Assembly: GCA_910574805.1 (NCBI GenBank)
Contig: CAJTCV010000019.1
Span: forward strand, 19,700-83,699
From: Lachnospiraceae bacterium
Lineage (GTDB): Bacteria > Bacillota > Clostridia > Lachnospirales > Lachnospiraceae
Length of the DNA stretch: 64,000 nucleotides
Direction of reading: 5' to 3'
Both the position numbers and the translations under genes were made by a program. This document shows positions 8,216 through 17,358 of this stretch, in pieces (position 1 is the first letter of the stretch; the number at the start of each line of letters is the position of its first letter). Below the pieces are notes generated by a model. The model was not told the DNA's origin and did no database searches. It was given only the letters and a program-made list of their open reading frames with translations.

Positions 8216-9430
8216 ATGAACAAGATTAAAATGAACACACCGCTGGTGGAGATGGACGGAGATGAGATGACAAGGATCCTCTGGAAGATGATCCGGGAGG
8301 AGCTCATCGAACCGTTCGTGGAGCTGAAGACGGAATATTATGACCTGGGCCTTGAGAACAGGGACCGGACGGATGATCAGGTGACGGTGGACGCGGCAGA
8401 GGCTACGAAGAAATACGGGGTTGCAGTGAAGTGCGCGACGATCACTCCCAACGCATCCCGGATGGAGGAATATCATCTCAAGGAGATGTGGAAGAGCCCC
8501 AACGGGACGATCCGGGCGCTTCTGGACGGGACCGTATTCCGGGCGCCCATCATCGTAAAAGGAATCGAGCCCTATGTGCGGACGTGGAGAAAGCCCATCA
8601 CTCTGGCGCGTCATGCATACGGCGATGTATACAAGGCTTCCGAGATGGTGATCCCGGGACCGGGAAAGGTGGAACTCGTCTACACGGCAGAGGACGGGAA
8701 TGTTTCTTCCGTGCCCGTACATCAGTTCGATGGAGCGGGCGTTGTGCAGGGAATGCACAATCTGGACAGTTCCATCGAGAGCTTTGCCAGAAGCTGCTTC
8801 CAGTATGCGCTGGATACGAAGCAGGATCTGTGGTTTGCGGCGAAGGATACCATCTCCAAGAAATACGATCATCATTTCAAGGATGTTTTTGAAGAAATCT
8901 TTGAAAAAGAATACCGGACCGAATTTGAGCAGGCAGGGCTTACCTATTTCTATACGCTGATCGATGACGCCATCGCCCGGGTGATCAAATCCGAGGGCGG
9001 CTTTATCTGGGCATGCAAGAATTATGACGGTGACGTCATGAGCGACATGGTGGCTACGGCGTTCGGCTCTCTGGCCATGATGACCTCCGTGCTGGTATCT
9101 CCGCAGGGTTATTATGAGTATGAGGCGGCCCACGGGACTGTACAGCGGCATTATTACCGGCATCTGGAAGGAAAGGAGACTTCCACCAATCCCATCGCCA
9201 CGATCTTCGCATGGAGCGGGGCGCTGAGAAAGAGGGGAGAGTTGGACGGGCTTTCAGAACTCTCCCGGTTCGCGGAGCTTCTGGAGCGCGCGTCTCTTGA
9301 GACCATCGAGTCCGGAAAGATGACAAAGGACCTGGCGCTGATCACATCGCTTCCGGATGTGACTGTGATGAACTCCGGAGCGTTCATCCGGGAGATCCGT
9401 GCGGGACTGGAGCAGATGATGGGTGCCTGA
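8216..9430 (+). CDS. icd: NADP-dependent isocitrate dehydrogenase
   Basis: A 404-residue enzyme of the type found in eukaryotes and some bacteria (IDH1-like dimer): near its N-terminus VEMDGDEMTR, then ITPNASRMEE, the substrate loop SPNGTIRALLDGTVFR, and the catalytic DGDVMSDMVA and GTVQRHYY. It oxidatively decarboxylates isocitrate to 2-oxoglutarate, reducing NADP. With the upstream citrate synthase it forms most of the oxidative branch to glutamate; an aconitase is not in the window. The Shine-Dalgarno AAGGAGA precedes the ATG at 8216. The upstream GntR regulator is the likely controller. Confidence 0.93.
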   Translation: MNKIKMNTPLVEMDGDEMTRILWKMIREELIEPFVELKTEYYDLGLENRDRTDDQVTVDAAEATKKYGVAVKCATITPNASRMEEYHLKEMWKSPNGTIRALLDGTVFRAPIIVKGIEPYVRTWRKPITLARHAYGDVYKASEMVIPGPGKVELVYTAEDGNVSSVPVHQFDGAGVVQGMHNLDSSIESFARSCFQYALDTKQDLWFAAKDTISKKYDHHFKDVFEEIFEKEYRTEFEQAGLTYFYTLIDDAIARVIKSEGGFIWACKNYDGDVMSDMVATAFGSLAMMTSVLVSPQGYYEYEAAHGTVQRHYYRHLEGKETSTNPIATIFAWSGALRKRGELDGLSELSRFAELLERASLETIESGKMTKDLALITSLPDVTVMNSGAFIREIRAGLEQMMGA

Positions 9431-9521
9431 GGCTGGTGATCTTTCAGGCTGTCTGAATTTAATAAGAATAAATGAATGCCTCTTCCCATATATTAGAACA
9501 AATACGGGAAGGGGTATTCTT

Positions 9522-11012
9522 ATGGAAACGATTCAGGATCAGAAAGAATTTCATCTATACAACGATATCAGAGAGCGGACCGGCGGAGAGATCTACATCG
9601 GAGTGGTAGGACCAGTGCGGACCGGAAAATCCACCTTTATCAAACGTTTCATGGACCTTCTGGTGCTTCCGAATATGGAAGACGCCCATGAGCGGGAACG
9701 GGCGAAAGATGAACTGCCGCAGTCGGCGGCAGGAAAGACCATCATGACGACAGAGCCGAAATTTGTGCCGAAGGAGGCAGTGGAGATCAATGTGGGAGGA
9801 AAGATCCCGGTGCGCATCCGCCTGATTGACTGTGTGGGATATATGGTGGAAGGAGCCGCGGGGCATCTGGAAAATGATGTGGAGCGCATGGTAAAGACTC
9901 CCTGGTTTGCAGAAGAGATTCCGTTTACCAAGGCGGCGGAGCTGGGGACCCACAAGGTGATCCATGACCATTCCACCATCGGCATCGTAGTCACCTGCGA
10001 CGGGAGCTTCGGCGACATACCCGCAGGCAATTACCGGGCGGCGGAGGAACGGACCATCGAGGAGCTCAAGACGCTCGGGAAGCCCTTTGTCATCCTCCTG
10101 AACACCACCCGGCCTTATCATGACGGTGTGAGGAAGCAGGCGGAGGAAATGTTCCACAAATACCAGATCCCTGTGCTGCCGGTGAACTGCGAGCAGCTGA
10201 AGAAGGAAGACATCACCATGATTCTGGAGCAGGTGCTTCTGGAATTTCCGCTGACGGAAGTGGAATATGTGATGCCGCGCTGGGTGGAGATGCTGCCGTC
10301 CTCCCATCCGGTGAAGCAGGAACTGATCGCCAAAGTGCGCCAGATGATGGAGGAATTTCATGTGCTGCGGGATATCGGCATGGCGGACACCACCTGTGAG
10401 GGACCGTCCATCAGCCGTATGAAGCTGGACCGGGTGGCGCTGAATACAGGCACGGCAGTGTACTCCATCGACATGGAGGAAAGCTGTTATTACCAGATGC
10501 TCAGCGAGCTCACCGGTATGGAGCTGCAGGATGAATATGATCTGATGGAGCAGCTGAAACGTCTGTCCATCATGCAGAAGGAATACGGCAAAGTCATTAA
10601 AGCCATGGACAGTGTCCGCCAGAAGGGGTACGGCATGGTGCTGCCGGAGAAGGATGAGATCACCATGGATGAACCGGTTCTGATCCATCAGGGCGGAAAA
10701 TACGGGGTGAAGCTTCGTTCTCTGTCACCGTCTGTACATATGATCCGTGCCAACATCGAGACGGAGATCGCCCCCATCGTGGGAAATGAAGAGCAGGCCA
10801 AGGATCTGATCCAGTATATCCAGGACGGCCGGAATCAGGAGGAAGGCATCTGGCAGATCAACATCTTCGGAAAGACCATTGAAGAGCTGGTAGAGGACGG
10901 GATCCGGAGCAAGCTGTACCAGATCGGAGAAGAGAGTCAGGTGAAGCTGCAGGATACCATGCAGAAGATCGTCAATGATTCCAACGGAGGACTGGTGTGC
11001 ATCATCATTTAA
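9522..11012 (+). CDS. spoIVA: Stage IV sporulation protein A, spore-coat ATPase
   Basis: A 496-residue protein, full length for SpoIVA. Walker A GPVRTGKST lies near residues 29-37; LIDCVGYMVEGA and the TRPYH segment follow, and the C-terminus ends GGLVCIII, all typical of this family. In sporulating Firmicutes SpoIVA polymerises on the forespore surface using ATP hydrolysis and anchors coat assembly. Start chosen at ATG 9522, where GGAAGGGG sits a normal distance upstream; the frame extends further upstream without a good start. It is a single gene ending in a strong terminator. It is the best evidence that the organism forms spores. Expression is expected under a sporulation sigma factor, but I could not assign its promoter. 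Confidence 0.95.
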   Translation: METIQDQKEFHLYNDIRERTGGEIYIGVVGPVRTGKSTFIKRFMDLLVLPNMEDAHERERAKDELPQSAAGKTIMTTEPKFVPKEAVEINVGGKIPVRIRLIDCVGYMVEGAAGHLENDVERMVKTPWFAEEIPFTKAAELGTHKVIHDHSTIGIVVTCDGSFGDIPAGNYRAAEERTIEELKTLGKPFVILLNTTRPYHDGVRKQAEEMFHKYQIPVLPVNCEQLKKEDITMILEQVLLEFPLTEVEYVMPRWVEMLPSSHPVKQELIAKVRQMMEEFHVLRDIGMADTTCEGPSISRMKLDRVALNTGTAVYSIDMEESCYYQMLSELTGMELQDEYDLMEQLKRLSIMQKEYGKVIKAMDSVRQKGYGMVLPEKDEITMDEPVLIHQGGKYGVKLRSLSPSVHMIRANIETEIAPIVGNEEQAKDLIQYIQDGRNQEEGIWQINIFGKTIEELVEDGIRSKLYQIGEESQVKLQDTMQKIVNDSNGGLVCIII

Positions 11013-11037
11013 AAAACAGACAGAGATCTCTTCGGAC

Positions 11038-11098
11038 CAGACTCATCTGTCCGGGAGCGCCAAAGGGCGCTCCGGAGCAGATGGGTCTTTCTTTTTCC
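11038..11098 (+). terminator. Rho-independent terminator after spoIVA
   Basis: A long hairpin pairs the arm starting AGACTCATCTG and GGAGCGCC with GGCGCTCC and CAGATGGGTCT around an AAAG loop, followed by TTTCTTTTT. Confidence 0.9.
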
Positions 11099-11149
11099 TG
11101 CAAATCAGTTTATAATCCATTACAGGGTCACAGGAAGGAGGAAACAAGT

Positions 11150-11848
11150 ATGATGCGGGTTCTTTTTGTGTGCCACAGCAGTTTTGTGGTGGAGCTGGAT
11201 CAGAGCGTGCTGATTTTCGACTATTACGGGGAAGGAAGGCTTCCGGCCGTATCCGGAGACAAACAGGTATATTTTCTGAACAGCCATGGTCATCCGGATC
11301 ATTTTAAGAGAGAGATTCTGGAGCTTCGGGAGCGGTATCCAAAGGCAGAATATATTCTGTCCAGAGATATCTATTTCCGCAGGGAGGACCGGCGGGAATG
11401 GATTCACAGTGTAAAGGCGCGGGAGGATTATGAACTGGGAGAGCTGAAGTTTCATACCCTGCGTTCCACAGATATGGGCGTGGCTTTTGTAGTGGAGACA
11501 GAGGGAAAGCGGATCTATCACGCCGGTGATCTGAACTGGTGGCACTGGGAAGGGGAGGACAAGGCCTGGAATCACAATATGGCGGCAAATTACCGGAATG
11601 AGGTGGACAGGCTGAAGGGACAGCATTTTCATGCGGCCTTCGTCCCCATCGATCCCCGGCTGTCAGAAGCATACTACTGGGGGATCCGGTATTTTCTGGA
11701 ACAGACTGATGCAGAACATGTGTTCCCCATGCATTTCTGGGGGAAATATGAGCTGTGTACGAAGCTGGCCGGACAGCCGGAGATGGCAGGCCTGCTTTCT
11801 CATTATCATCCGATCGGATATCAGGGACAGGAGTGGAATTTATGTTAG
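11150..11848 (+). CDS. Metallo-beta-lactamase-fold hydrolase
   Basis: A 232-residue protein with the beta-strand start [15 protein letters not shown], a metal motif HGHPDHF near residue 46, HAGDLNWW as the next ligand strand, and a C-terminal PMHFWGKY. It belongs to the UlaG/YtnP-like side of the MBL superfamily but is unassigned to a substrate. Start chosen at ATG 11150, preceded by AAGGAGG; a second ATG follows at once. Its end overlaps the RNase HI start by 7 bases, so the two are coupled. No signal peptide is seen, so it should be cytoplasmic. Confidence 0.75.
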   Translation: MMRVLFVCHSSFVVELDQSVLIFDYYGEGRLPAVSGDKQVYFLNSHGHPDHFKREILELRERYPKAEYILSRDIYFRREDRREWIHSVKAREDYELGELKFHTLRSTDMGVAFVVETEGKRIYHAGDLNWWHWEGEDKAWNHNMAANYRNEVDRLKGQHFHAAFVPIDPRLSEAYYWGIRYFLEQTDAEHVFPMHFWGKYELCTKLAGQPEMAGLLSHYHPIGYQGQEWNLC

Positions 11849-12318
11849 TGAAGATTTATACGGACGGTTCCGCCAGAGGAAATCCGGACGGTCCGGGGGG
11901 ATACGGCACGATCCTTTCCTACACGGATCCCAGAGGGCAGGAGCACATCCGGGAATACTCCCAGGGGTACAGAAAGACGACCAATAACCGCATGGAGCTT
12001 ATGGCGGCCATTGTGGGTCTGGAGGCGCTGAACCGGCCGTGCCAGGTGGAACTGTATTCAGATTCCAGATATCTGGTGGACGCCTTTAACCAGCACTGGA
12101 TCGAATCCTGGATCAAAAAGAACTGGGTGAACAGTCAGAAGAAGCCGGTGAAGAATCCGGATCTGTGGAAACGGCTTCTGAAAGCAGTCGAACCTCATGA
12201 GGTGACTTTTATCTGGGTCAAGGGACACGACGGTCATCCGCAGAATGAAAGATGCGACGAACTGGCTACCCGGGCGGCAGACGGAGACGGACTCCTGGAA
12301 GATACCGTGACCGCCTGA
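11842..12318 (+). CDS. rnhA: Ribonuclease HI
   Basis: A 158-residue RNase H fold: [17 protein letters not shown] at the start gives the first catalytic Asp, [13 protein letters not shown] the Glu, [11 protein letters not shown] the second Asp and [17 protein letters not shown] the last Asp. All four DEDD residues are present. It removes the RNA strand from RNA-DNA hybrids during replication. Start chosen at ATG 11842, inside the end of the upstream hydrolase gene. Length is normal for a bacterial type 1 enzyme. Confidence 0.95.
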   Translation: MLVKIYTDGSARGNPDGPGGYGTILSYTDPRGQEHIREYSQGYRKTTNNRMELMAAIVGLEALNRPCQVELYSDSRYLVDAFNQHWIESWIKKNWVNSQKKPVKNPDLWKRLLKAVEPHEVTFIWVKGHDGHPQNERCDELATRAADGDGLLEDTVTA

Positions 12319-12379
12319 AGACCGGAGACGGGACCGCCCGGCGCCCATATCAACGCCGGGGAGTCAGAATGAGAAGCGC

Positions 12380-13678
12380 CTATTCCAGCGCCGGCCGCCT
12401 GGGATCCAGGACGGAAGCAGCATCGATCAGGTCTGAGACGGATTCCGGCCGCATGGTCATGGTGTATCCGTCCAGATTGCACCGGGTCTGGCGCACATAG
12501 CCGTCTTTAACGACGACGAAAGGCTGGGAGGCCCAGACTCCGCAGAAGAAGCGAAAGCCCTCAGACTGCAGATAGGTCAGCTTCTGGCCGGGATAGTCGA
12601 TCTCTTCGCCGTATGGATAAATGTATACATCCGTGTCTCCCACAAGGCTGGCGATCTCATCCTTCCAGCGGGTCGTATCCTCCACCAGAGAGTTGTAGGA
12701 GATTTCTGCTGTATGCCGGTGACCGTAGCCGTGAGAAGCAAAGCTCCAGCCGGTCTCTTTGAGTCTTGCGGCGACGGCCCGCACCGCTTCTTTATCCGCT
12801 TCCAGGGAAGGATTTTCCGGATCATTGACGCGGTAGCCCAGCGTCCCCTCGTATCCGGTGGCGGCGATGATGCCTTTGGCGCCTCGCAGGGAGAAATCCG
12901 GGTGCTCTCTGACAAAAGTATCCACGATGGGCATCACGTCATAATCTCCAATATGTTCTTCTCCATTCTGGTCGATATAGAGATTTTTCACGTCCCCGTT
13001 CTCATCCAGCAGGAGTCTTTTTGAAAATCCGTCCTGTTCCATATAGTCGTAGTAGCTTACATCGTCCACGGACAGCACCAGGGGGATCCTGCCCTCCGGC
13101 ACCAGGGGCTGTGCGGCCTGAAGCGTGGTATTGCCGGCTTCGTCCGTTACCTCTGTACAAAGGTCATGAATATCGATGAGAAGATAACCGTTGGCGTAGA
13201 GCTGTTCCAGGATGGCGCGGCATTCTTCCACGGTGGTCATCCAGTAGTTGTATCCGTTGGACATGTAGTCTCCGTCAAAGGCCAGGTCTGTATCCACAAT
13301 AAGAGAGTGGAAGAAGATATGGCGCACCGGCTGGTCGTAGGGGACGAAGGAAGCGGACTTTTCCGTATATTCCGCATTTGCCGCCAGCACCTGCTCATCC
13401 TGCGCGAATTCCTCCGGTATCTCCTGCAGAAGCGCCAGGGCTTCTTCATAAAAATACCCCCGGGCCAGCGTTTCGGCTTCTGCAAGAAGCGGTTCCACAG
13501 TCTCTTCCCGCCGAAGGGCTGTGAGCTCTTCCTCTGTGGGCGCCGGTTCTTCCGGCGGAGCCGGTACCTCCGCGGCCGCCGGTTCTGCGGCCGGTTCCTC
13601 CGCCCCGCATGCGGGCAGGCTGATCATGGCAGCCAGTGCTGTGAACAGGATCCATTGTTTCATACTTTTCTTTTTCAT
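12380..13678 (-). CDS. Polysaccharide deacetylase-family lipoprotein
   Basis: About 432 residues. The N-terminus is a lipoprotein signal (MKKKSMKQW, hydrophobic core, SLPAC lipobox) followed by an Ala/Pro/Glu-rich linker, so the protein should be anchored outside the membrane. The C-terminal two thirds is a NodB-like domain: LVLSVDDVSYYDYM carries the catalytic/metal Asp pair and SHGYGHRHTAE the H-x3-H metal ligands; IYPYGEEID is the third motif. Such enzymes deacetylate peptidoglycan or other acetylated glycans. Start chosen at 13678 because AGAGGA is well placed; ATG 13684 is an alternative two codons upstream. It is convergent with rnhA. Confidence 0.85.
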   Translation of the reverse strand: MKKKSMKQWILFTALAAMISLPACGAEEPAAEPAAAEVPAPPEEPAPTEEELTALRREETVEPLLAEAETLARGYFYEEALALLQEIPEEFAQDEQVLAANAEYTEKSASFVPYDQPVRHIFFHSLIVDTDLAFDGDYMSNGYNYWMTTVEECRAILEQLYANGYLLIDIHDLCTEVTDEAGNTTLQAAQPLVPEGRIPLVLSVDDVSYYDYMEQDGFSKRLLLDENGDVKNLYIDQNGEEHIGDYDVMPIVDTFVREHPDFSLRGAKGIIAATGYEGTLGYRVNDPENPSLEADKEAVRAVAARLKETGWSFASHGYGHRHTAEISYNSLVEDTTRWKDEIASLVGDTDVYIYPYGEEIDYPGQKLTYLQSEGFRFFCGVWASQPFVVVKDGYVRQTRCNLDGYTMTMRPESVSDLIDAASVLDPRRPALE

Positions 13679-13944
13679 AAGCATTTTCCTCTGTGACATG
13701 AAAGATCTGTACAGCATCCGTGCTGTACGCTTTGCAGTGTGCACCTGCTTTTTTCCTATTATATCATGATATCTCTGAAAAGTCTTTATATTTGTGGCAG
13801 GACAGTATTTTCCGTAAAATGAAATTTTTATCAGAAAATATTGCGGTGGCTGAAATCGTGTGATATGATGAATATCGTGCAGTCCTGCGCAGCTACAGAA
13901 TGTGCGGGGGAGGGCACAACAGAATAATATGGAGGAAACAAAAA

Positions 13945-16584
13945 GTGAAAGAATACGGTGTTAACGAGCTCCGCAGAATGTTCCTTGAATTCTTCGAGAG
14001 CAAGGATCATCTGAAGATGAAGAGCTTTTCCCTTGTTCCGCGTAATGATAAGAGTCTTCTGCTGATCAACTCCGGTATGGCGCCGCTGAAGCCATATTTC
14101 ACCGGGGCTGAGATCCCGCCCCGGCGTCGGGTGACGACCTGCCAGAAGTGCATCCGTACCGGCGATATCGAGAATGTGGGCAAGACTGCCCGTCACGGTA
14201 CTTTTTTTGAGATGTTGGGGAATTTTTCCTTCGGGGATTATTTTAAAAAGGAAGCAATTGCCTGGTCCTGGGAGTTCCTGACGGAAGTGGTGGGGCTTGA
14301 TCCGGACCGCCTGTATCCGTCAGTCTATCTGGAGGATGACGAGGCATTCGAGATCTGGAACAAAAAGATCGGGATCCCTGCAGAGCGGATCTTCCGTTTC
14401 GGCAAGGAAGACAATTTCTGGGAGCACGGAGCCGGTCCCTGCGGTCCCTGTTCGGAGATTTATTATGACCGGGGAGAGGCATACGGATGCGGCAGCCCGG
14501 ACTGTACGGTGGGCTGCGACTGCGACCGCTATATGGAGGTCTGGAACAATGTCTTTACCCAGTTTGACAATGACGGGAACAATCATTATACAGAACTGAC
14601 TCAGAAGAATATCGACACCGGCATGGGGCTGGAGCGCCTGGCAGTGGCGGTGCAGAACGTGGATTCCATTTTTGACGTGGATACCGTGCGCGCCCTTCGG
14701 GATAAGGTATGCGAATATGCCCGCTGCGATTATAAGAAGGATGAGAAAAAGGATGTGTCCATCCGCCTGATTACGGATCATATCCGTTCGGCGACTTTTA
14801 TGATCTCCGACGGCATCATGCCCACAAATGCAGGACGGGGCTATGTACTTCGCCGCCTGATCCGCCGTGCGGCCCGTCACGGGCGTCTGCTGGGTATCGA
14901 GGGAAAATTTCTGGCGAAGCTTTCCGAGACCGTGATTGAGGGCTCCAGAGACGGTTATCCGGAGCTGGAGGAGAAGAGAGACTTTATTTTCAAGGTGCTG
15001 ACGCAGGAAGAGGACAAGTTCAACAGGACCATTGATCAGGGACTGGGCATCCTGGCTGAGCTGGAAGAGTCCATGAAGGCGGCGGGGGAAAAGACCCTGT
15101 CCGGCGCGGATGCATTTAAACTGTACGATACCTATGGATTCCCGCTGGATCTGACAAAAGAGATCCTGGAGGAAAAAGGTTATGATATCGATGAGGACGG
15201 CTTCCGGGCGTGTATGGAAGAGCAGCGGCGTCTGGCGCAGGAGTCCCATGAGGTGACCAATTACATGGGCGCGGATGCCACGGTCTATGATGAGATCGAC
15301 GCCGCCGTGACGACGGAGTTCGTGGGCTATGACCGTCTGGAGCAAACGTCGAAGGTGACGGTGCTGACGACGGATACGGAACTGACGGAAGCTCTGTCGG
15401 AAGGCCAGGTGGGTACCATCTTCGTGGAAGAGACGCCTTTTTATGCCACCATGGGCGGGCAGCAGGGAGATAAGGGAACGATCCTCTGCGGCGATGCGGT
15501 GTTCGTTGTGGAAGACACCATCAGGCTCCTGGGCGGCAAGGTGGGCCATGTGGGACATATGGATGCCGGCCTGATCAAGGCGGGAGATCTGGTGACCCTG
15601 AAGGTGGACGGCGCAGGGCGCGCGGATACCTGCAGGAATCACAGCGCGACCCATCTGCTGCAGAAGGCGCTGAAGCTGGTGCTGGGCAATCATGTGGAGC
15701 AGAAGGGATCTCTGGTGACGCCGGACCGTCTGCGCTTTGACTTTGCGCATTTCCAGCAGATGACGGCGGACGAGCTTGCGCAGGTGGAGGCCATGGTCAA
15801 CGAAGAGATCCGGGCAGACCTTCCGGTGGTGACGCAGATCATGGATCTGGAGTCGGCGAAGAAGAGCGGCGCCATGGCTCTGTTTGATGAGAAATACGCC
15901 GAGGATGTCCGGGTGGTATCCATGGGAGATTTCTCAAAAGAGCTGTGCGGCGGTACACATGTGTCAGATACAGGCATGATCACGGCCTTCCGGATCGTGT
16001 CCGAGTCCGGTATCGCGGCAGGGGTGCGCCGGATTGAAGCGCTGACCGGAGACGGGGTGTTCCGCTATTACAGGGAGCAGGAGGCAAGACTCGCCGAGGC
16101 AGCGAAGCTTCTGAAGACCACGCCGGCATCCGTATCTGAGAAGATCGGGCATCTCCTGACGGAGATCCGGGCGCTGCAGAGCGAGAATGAGGCGCTGAAA
16201 AGCAGGGCGGCCAGAGATGCTCTGGGGGATGTCATGAACCAGGTGAAGGAGATCAAAGGGATCAAAGTCCTCGCCACGAAGGTGGAAGGCGTGGATATGA
16301 ATGGTCTTCGGGATCTGGGCGACCAGCTGAAGGAGAAGCTGGGCGAAGGTATCGTAGTCCTGGCGTCCGTGACGGACGGCAAGGTCAGCCTGATGGCTAC
16401 GGCCACGGAAGGAGCCATGAAAGCAGGCGCTCACGCGGGCAATCTGATCAAGGCCATCGCATCTGTCGTAGGCGGAGGCGGAGGCGGACGTCCGAATATG
16501 GCTCAGGCAGGCGGAAAGAATCCTGCAGGGATCGATGAAGCCGTGGCAAAGGCCGTGGAAGTGGCAGAGAGTCAGCTGGGCTGA
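13945..16584 (+). CDS. alaS: Alanine-tRNA ligase
   Basis: An 879-residue class II synthetase, normal for AlaRS. Order: aminoacylation core (RMFLEFFESKDHLKM, NSGMAPLKPYF, RHGTFFEMLGNFSFGDYF), editing domain with HSATHLL near residue 566 and CGGTHV near 668 as the zinc site, then the C-Ala region with GGGGGGRPNMAQAGG. It charges tRNA-Ala and clears mischarged Ser and Gly. GTG 13945 is chosen as start, 9 bases after GGAGG; an upstream frame extension from 13900 has no good ribosome site. The 260-base upstream gap shows no T-box leader. Confidence 0.96.
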   Translation: MKEYGVNELRRMFLEFFESKDHLKMKSFSLVPRNDKSLLLINSGMAPLKPYFTGAEIPPRRRVTTCQKCIRTGDIENVGKTARHGTFFEMLGNFSFGDYFKKEAIAWSWEFLTEVVGLDPDRLYPSVYLEDDEAFEIWNKKIGIPAERIFRFGKEDNFWEHGAGPCGPCSEIYYDRGEAYGCGSPDCTVGCDCDRYMEVWNNVFTQFDNDGNNHYTELTQKNIDTGMGLERLAVAVQNVDSIFDVDTVRALRDKVCEYARCDYKKDEKKDVSIRLITDHIRSATFMISDGIMPTNAGRGYVLRRLIRRAARHGRLLGIEGKFLAKLSETVIEGSRDGYPELEEKRDFIFKVLTQEEDKFNRTIDQGLGILAELEESMKAAGEKTLSGADAFKLYDTYGFPLDLTKEILEEKGYDIDEDGFRACMEEQRRLAQESHEVTNYMGADATVYDEIDAAVTTEFVGYDRLEQTSKVTVLTTDTELTEALSEGQVGTIFVEETPFYATMGGQQGDKGTILCGDAVFVVEDTIRLLGGKVGHVGHMDAGLIKAGDLVTLKVDGAGRADTCRNHSATHLLQKALKLVLGNHVEQKGSLVTPDRLRFDFAHFQQMTADELAQVEAMVNEEIRADLPVVTQIMDLESAKKSGAMALFDEKYAEDVRVVSMGDFSKELCGGTHVSDTGMITAFRIVSESGIAAGVRRIEALTGDGVFRYYREQEARLAEAAKLLKTTPASVSEKIGHLLTEIRALQSENEALKSRAARDALGDVMNQVKEIKGIKVLATKVEGVDMNGLRDLGDQLKEKLGEGIVVLASVTDGKVSLMATATEGAMKAGAHAGNLIKAIASVVGGGGGGRPNMAQAGGKNPAGIDEAVAKAVEVAESQLG

Positions 16585-16614
16585 CCGGAATGAATGAAAA
16601 AGGAGAGTGTTAAG

Positions 16615-16935
16615 ATGACAACAGGATTGAAAGTATGGCTTTGGCTTGTACTGGTAGTGAATGCGATCGCAGGAGTGACCGCAGTGGTGACTGCATTACT
16701 GATCCCCTTTATGTGGGTGGTTGTGGTGGCAGAGATTCTGGTTGTGGCAGGCGCGGTGATGCTTCTGTTCCCCAGAAAGAAAATGGGATTCTTTCTCATC
16801 TGTGGAGGCAACGCAGTCAGCCTGATCGTGAATGTGATTCTGGGCCAGAACATCGTGTCTTCCGTAGTATCTGCAGTGCTTATGCCGCTGATCATCTGGC
16901 TGCTGATCAAAAACACCTGGTATGAGTTCCAGTAA
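16615..16935 (+). CDS. Small four-helix membrane protein of unknown function
   Basis: A 106-residue hydrophobic protein with about four membrane-spanning stretches (WLWLVLVVNAIAGVTAVVT, then FMWVVVVAEILVVAGAVML, GFFLICGGNAVSLIVNVIL and a final SAVLMPLIIWLLI). No family motif is recognised. Start chosen at ATG 16615, 7 bases after GGAGAG; an ATG at 16594 is less well placed. It follows alaS by 30 bases and may be co-transcribed with it. Confidence 0.6.
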   Translation: MTTGLKVWLWLVLVVNAIAGVTAVVTALLIPFMWVVVVAEILVVAGAVMLLFPRKKMGFFLICGGNAVSLIVNVILGQNIVSSVVSAVLMPLIIWLLIKNTWYEFQ

Positions 16936-16968
16936 ACAGAAAAGGGGCAGAAATTGTAAAAAAACCGC

Positions 16969-16997
16969 TTGACATTCCCAGATGTGGTATGTATAAT
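16969..16997 (+). promoter_or_regulatory. Consensus promoter of rpmF
   Basis: TTGACA (16969-16974) and TATAAT (16992-16997) with a 17-base spacer: both boxes match the sigma-A consensus exactly, as expected for a ribosomal protein gene. The transcript leader to the rpmF start is about 80 bases. Confidence 0.92.
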
Positions 16998-17083
16998 ATT
17001 TTAAGTGTGAATGATTCGGGTTACATGAATGCAGCTCGATGAATGACGAACTGAAGCGAGAAAGCATAGAGGAGGTGTAACCT

Positions 17084-17263
17084 GTGTCTATTTGTCCAAA
17101 GAATAAATCTTCCAAGGGAAGAAGAGATAAGAGAAGAGCAAACTGGAAGATGAGCGCTCCGAATCTGGTGAAGTGCAGCAAGTGCGGAGCTCTTATGATG
17201 CCGCACAGAGTGTGCAAGGCCTGCGGCTCTTACAATAAGAAGGAGATCATCGCAGTTGACTGA
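17084..17263 (+). CDS. rpmF: Ribosomal protein L32
   Basis: A 59-residue basic protein starting at GTG 17084 after GGAGG (17071-17075). It reads SICPKNKSSKGRRDKRRAN at the N-terminus, with the zinc-binding pairs CSKC and CKAC in the second half, the usual L32 layout. It is part of the large ribosomal subunit. In many Firmicutes rpmF lies near plsX; here plsX is 6.4 kb away because a two-component/PTS block lies between them. It has its own consensus promoter and terminator. Confidence 0.95.
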   Translation: MSICPKNKSSKGRRDKRRANWKMSAPNLVKCSKCGALMMPHRVCKACGSYNKKEIIAVD

Positions 17264-17286
17264 TCTTTGAACATGTGCTGAATCTG

Positions 17287-17324
17287 AAAACAGGGTCTGA
17301 AGGAATGTTCAGACCCTGTTTTTT
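17287..17324 (+). terminator. Rho-independent terminator after rpmF
   Basis: Inverted arms AACAGGGTCTGAA and TTCAGACCCTGTT around a 6-base loop, followed by a T run (17319-17324). The minus-strand response regulator ends 35 bases further on. Confidence 0.92.
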
Positions 17325-17358
17325 GATGTTTTTTCAGGCTGTGAATGTATTTACACTT

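Noticed and set aside
13685..13944. Possible T-box leader before alaS.
   Set aside because: The gap is short and shows neither a T-box sequence nor a specifier-type stem.
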